Below are positions 7,401-7,984 of a DNA stretch of 7,984 bases, piece after piece. The position numbers were made by a program, and so were the translations under genes. This DNA comes from an uncultured Bacteroidota bacterium (GTDB taxonomy: Bacteria > Bacteroidota > Bacteroidia > Flavobacteriales > UA16). The stretch is from the NCBI GenBank assembly GCA_902535565.1, contig CACAUH010000062.1:1-7984 (forward strand), written 5' to 3'. Below the pieces are notes generated by a model. The model was not told the origin of the DNA and did not search any database. It saw nothing but the letters and a program-made list of their open reading frames with translations. Position 1 is the stretch's first letter. Every line of letters begins with the position of its first letter.

Positions 7401-7898
7401 GTCATGGGGTCGGGAGACTTCTTTGGCGACCTAGACTGCACACTCCCTTACCAGATAGAATACGACTACACCGCAATGGATTGTAGCGGAAACACATCCG
7501 AATTCGGGTATACGGTGAACATCTCAGGCAATGTCTGTGATGCCGATGGAATTGGAGCGGGACTGGTCGGAACAGATCCCTTCGGCTCTTCAGAAATCGG
7601 GTCTTCTGCCATGGCAGCAATGGAGTCTCGTGGCGCGATTCAGGTATCGCACATTGCTCCAAACCCAACACAGGACTTTGCCCAAATCGGGTTCAATGTG
7701 ACGGAGCCCATGCGCCTTGAAGTCAGTCTGTACGATGCTTCCGGCATGTTTATCAAGTCTCTGTTTGCTGGTCAAGTCGACAAGAATCAAACATATACGC
7801 TTGATATACAGGCCTCTGCACTACAAAGTGGTGTCTATCAAGTTCACATGAATTCCAACAACGTGAACATTGTAAAGCAATTCATGGTCACCGAGTAA
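1323..7898 (+). CDS. Main body of giant HYR-repeat surface protein with C-terminal T9SS sorting domain
   Basis: This is 2191 codons from the GTG at 1323; the frame is in fact open from 1203, directly after the premature stop. The GTG is merely the first start-like codon: it encodes the Val of a repeated EVPGC motif. The next in-frame ATG is at 1569. Neither follows a signal peptide, so an independent start is unlikely and this is best read as the continuation of the upstream frame. Domains counted from the GTG: the last Cys/Asp-rich unit (about 1-45), first globular module (about 83-284), 17 HYR-like repeats (315-1788), second globular module (about 1848-2039), linker, and T9SS type A sorting domain (about 2106-2191). 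Most HYR-like units carry a Cys in the second strand, a DNC motif, a mid-domain Cys and a DxCGN motif, consistent with disulfide-linked Ig-like folds outside the cell. HYR domains are generally associated with adhesion; the ligand cannot be told from sequence. The gene ends TAA followed at once by in-frame TGA. Confidence 0.9.
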   Translation: MPGCTDETACNYDASATDENGSCEYAEVGFDCDGNALELDDCDPECIAFDPPVADYTVECLDDLDGLTCENPTSASNNCTGAMYDEVACVSAPYNMPYSVGSASTAFGMGPDAAIRIYGLEMAGLADSDYFTETGDGLSFTQFANGVAILEGSIANQLNPNQSFDVFYVFEDKVSGADWAAMGRGFKYIYTCSDLPFDDWSIYMLKSDQSWLQGTGDFEGSLLQVNHAPSNGYFGFQVGIGANDHNCDYGLGGWFAWEGQINGVEVNGALGDVITDLDFESVVPTESDPCVTNIYTVFDDSCGAINVTQQVCRLDETAPLFDHCPSDTTIYCGDALPEVPELTATDNCDDPGSPTVTYLGETVVNQASSACYTLQRTWSAVDLFNNETLCVQLIDVVDTEAPSINLTLPGDLQMPVSAMCEVDLSTDMTGIAEATFSDNCAFASGEITYTDVVTDSVSAGCYTIQRQWMATAVDSCGNASMDSGIQTIEVMDQQAPVITLSATQAEIACHEWNCDIDALVELGLVSWSDNCGVDTAYIECQAMSGGCVSPVPTWDVAYTVVDACGNASTMHQFILMIDTLAPTIEINCPADITVELDADCQGELDPTQSGEVSITSTDNCDAAPTLSYTIEDTEPDYTCTDGSGTYVITRTFYAVSTDHCGNTAEAACTQVLTVVDLTAPVVTLLECPADTTVMLDASCSAAFGTEHLGLPTVYAEDGCDAAPATFYFHVDAPATPLCDGSDGSADGSFSFERTFHAWSVDACGNVGDTVTCTQTITALDETAPSFDPFEPYQVASCEMLTDPSDPSQVPLGAFDNCDGELAISIEAWPLSGVCPGSWMRIWTAVDDCGNTAMAEQYISLYDEEAPVITCPNDTTLTLDMDVADDTTTVALGLASAFDNCSGPDEIEITWVDSDFMVDCVGDDGLPEGTMSLTRTFTAHDFCDNASSCDQVITLIDELGPMAEVSDVTLPCAEYDPAATYGEVSAIDNFDTDVAWSWTEDSVYAQTCTGAFMVDRTWTFVDDCGNSTLVHQTLTVFDDVPPVVTSGEMLVEMSCEDYDDEVTADNILISVEDACGSEVTINFFDTPFSGGCVQPVGIFMRTYTFEDDCGNANMFEQFIELYDDTPPTATVVCPADTVLTADDNCSADFSVEALGSAEVLATDNCSGPAPDVEISWTDHDTTSTCIGSFSFTRTFTATAIDNCGNESTVSCSQTIGVSDQSAPEFVEDLPMDTVVSCDAVPSAADLSATDACDGSPTVTLTEILSDEDDCASNYTLLRTWTATDNCGNTNTHQQTVTVVDETAPTWSSGLPADTTVSCESIPPAAVLTATDNCDGDLDVVFNEGASAGDCDQGQTLTRTWSTMDCAGNSLAHIQTITVIDTTPPVISGPLAIEVDCADWGVDTLFASVSDNCDLDIALELFSEEEYSGSCAGSYLLTYVATDACGNTDTLIQSVDLTDTEAPVFTFVPQDTTLSCDDDFGTGSLGAAEAEDNCDSAVEIGYSDSIVLINGCAGTAEVIRTWTAEDECGNNKTVDQLITLVDTTAPEFAEALPADATVACDDIPMPQSLTATDNCDPAVFVQLTETPSDDDLCPTDYTLTRTWTVTDCAGNETSHTQVLSVVDTLAPVFTAGPLDAIVECDAVPAPVDITALQAEDNCDNAISYTYDGEAFEEGSCANSYTLFRQWSASDCSGNSSTWVQSLTVIDTQAPSLEVTFEDGTAAHDTTVSCLGEVPALAAATEDTCDDAPMLTASTDTLGLDGCGNATIQFFFESADACGNETTASFTVTVLDETPPLWLDLCGIENGGTVEVCAEDFTGGSLLPSTEACEVSASDNCGGDVVLDMTTTMVGSFAPNDSVDQFCTTVTPEAFDAEETCNGYDPHAVRLFNFLGDEFYSTVGEGIVSQLPNGDWVIEKTVTSNADPNSGWHVSFTLTDGMDFDSWSNQDFPTSYKQDCENILDDHQNWTYWFLSEGTLNGWGGYEGSLLTCTHQPANQFYRFQVGLGANNMNEHYGYSGWFTYSGTHLSTPVMGSGDFFGDLDCTLPYQIEYDYTAMDCSGNTSEFGYTVNISGNVCDADGIGAGLVGTDPFGSSEIGSSAMAAMESRGAIQVSHIAPNPTQDFAQIGFNVTEPMRLEVSLYDASGMFIKSLFAGQVDKNQTYTLDIQASALQSGVYQVHMNSNNVNIVKQFMVTE
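1569..2174 (+). other. First copy of a ~200-residue globular module (N-terminal bookend)
   Basis: The module contains IRIYGLE, a GDGxSFTQFANG stretch, SFDVFYVFEDK, then DDWSIYMLKSDQSWL, GTGDFEGSLLQVNHAP, YFGFQVGIGANDHN and GLGGWFAWEG. It is rich in aromatic residues and predicted beta strands. It closely matches the module at 6864-7439. I recall comparable stretches with a GTLxGxGDxEG, QVGxGAN and GWFxW pattern in other Bacteroidota exported proteins, but know no named family or function. It sits between an SNNCTG motif and an IYTVFDDSCGAINVTQQV stretch, which look like the two halves of an HYR-like repeat. Confidence 0.7.
2265..6686 (+). repeat. Array of 17 tandem HYR-like (hyalin/Ig-fold) domains
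   Basis: Counted from the DxxAP motif at the head of each unit, the repeats start at 2265, 2514, 2796, 3054, 3348, 3660, 3906, 4188, 4431, 4686, 4974, 5217, 5457, 5691, 5940, 6183 and 6432. They are 78-104 residues long. The consensus is D(E/T)xAPxF, PADTTVxCD, TATDNCD, a mid-domain Cys, TLxRTWTATDxCGN, then xxHxQxxTVVD. This matches the HYR family signature (strand-2 CPxDI/T, DNC, YTATDxxGN). Longer units (repeats 2, 4, 5, 7, 10; 94-104 residues) carry an extra loop, and all but repeat 2 share a PxDTT(V/L)xLD style start. Divergence is high at protein level, so the array is old. The expected structure is an extended, disulfide-pinned rod between the two globular modules. Confidence 0.9.
6687..7538 (+). 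other. Terminal HYR-like repeat split by the second copy of the globular module
   Basis: A further unit starts with DETPPLWLDLCG and reaches SASDNCGGDVVLDM. The globular module follows at about 6864-7439: HAVRLFNFLGDEFYSTVGEG, NWTYWFLSEGTLNGWGGYEG, FYRFQVGLGANNMNE, YGYSGWFTYSG. The HYR-like second half then resumes with YQIEYDYTAMDCSGNTSEFGYTVNI. The inserted module pairs with the first copy across its length: IYMLKSDQSWLQGTGDFEGSL with YWFLSEGTLNGWGGYEGSL, FGFQVGIGAN with YRFQVGLGAN, and GGWFAWEG with SGWFTYSG. Its role is unknown; its terminal position next to the membrane-anchoring end is noted only as placement. Confidence 0.75.
7638..7895 (+). other. T9SS type A C-terminal sorting domain (Por secretion tail)
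   Basis: The last 86 residues read IQVSHIAPNPTQDFAQIGF, then MRLEVSLYDASGMFIKSLF, then TYTLDIQASALQSGVYQVHM and end VKQFMVTE. These are the hallmarks of the Por_Secre_tail/TIGR04183 family: the PNPTxD start, the V-x-L-Y-D-x-x-G strand, the L-x-x-G-x-Y-x-V strand and a short basic-hydrophobic end. In T9SS bacteria this domain directs periplasmic cargo through the outer membrane and is cleaved, with the product attached to the surface or released. A Gly/Ser/Ala-rich linker (about 7539-7637) precedes it. This is the strongest evidence for Bacteroidota and for surface location. Confidence 0.93.
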
Positions 7899-7926
7899 TG
7901 AGATCGGCCCCCGAAAAATCACCGCC

Positions 7927-7954
7927 TTCCTCCCGCCCTGATGGGCGGGAGGAA
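7927..7954 (+). terminator. Perfect 12-bp hairpin after the gene, probable terminator
   Basis: TTCCTCCCGCCC, loop TGAT, then GGGCGGGAGGAA forms a perfect 12-bp, G+C-rich stem starting 29 bases after the stop codon. On the + strand it is followed by AAAAGCCC rather than a T run, so it is not a textbook intrinsic terminator. On the minus strand a short T run lies some bases beyond it. It may end transcription, possibly in both directions, or protect the 3' end of the mRNA. The rest of the 86 noncoding bases (7899-7984) shows nothing else. Confidence 0.6.
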
Positions 7955-7984
7955 AAGCCCAAAAACAGCAGCTTGATAAGGCCT

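Noticed and set aside
7921..7984. 3' end of a convergent minus-strand gene entering from the right edge
   Set aside because: Minus-strand frames are open for a few codons, but they run through the perfect hairpin and show no recognisable protein motif; too short to support.

Overview
The window is almost entirely one very large secreted-protein gene on the + strand. It enters at the left edge already open and ends at base 7898. The lineage is almost certainly Bacteroidota, probably Flavobacteriales. The protein ends in a type IX secretion system (T9SS, type A) sorting domain and is built from cysteine- and aspartate-rich tandem modules (GCTDxxACNY / DCDGNC / DGDGxCD units and HYR-like repeats) typical of giant surface proteins in that phylum. 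The lineage call rests on protein style only; there is no marker gene.

Layout: (1) bases 3-662 hold five Cys/Asp-rich units with thrombospondin-type-3-like DxDGDG calcium loops. (2) Bases 663-1010 encode an unrelated, probably beta-sandwich module. (3) Bases 1011-1460 hold three more Cys/Asp-rich units. (4) Bases 1569-2174 encode a roughly 200-residue globular module. (5) Bases 2265-6686 encode 17 consecutive HYR-like (hyalin/Ig-fold) repeats of 78-104 residues. (6) Bases 6864-7439 encode a second copy of the module in (4). (7) A linker leads to the T9SS sorting domain at 7638-7895. (8) After a TAA-TGA double stop there is a perfect 12-bp hairpin at 7927-7954, probably the terminator, and 30 bases with nothing recognisable.

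The most important anomaly is an in-frame TAA at 1200-1202. It replaces the near-invariant Tyr codon of the CNY motif in the seventh Cys/Asp-rich unit. The frame is otherwise open from base 3 to base 7895, and the repeat continues in register on both sides. This is therefore one gene with a single nonsense base, not two genes. The upstream part would carry the export signal (outside the window) and the downstream part carries the T9SS signal, so the stop separates the two signals needed for surface delivery. It may be a recent null allele, a sequencing or assembly error, or a reversible state.

The second notable point is architecture. The two copies of the globular module flank the HYR array, and each appears to be inserted inside a split HYR-like repeat. 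The array itself shows signs of growth by three-domain blocks. No RNA gene, mobile element, CRISPR array or second protein-coding gene is supported. The long ORFs in other frames and on the minus strand are shadows of this gene.
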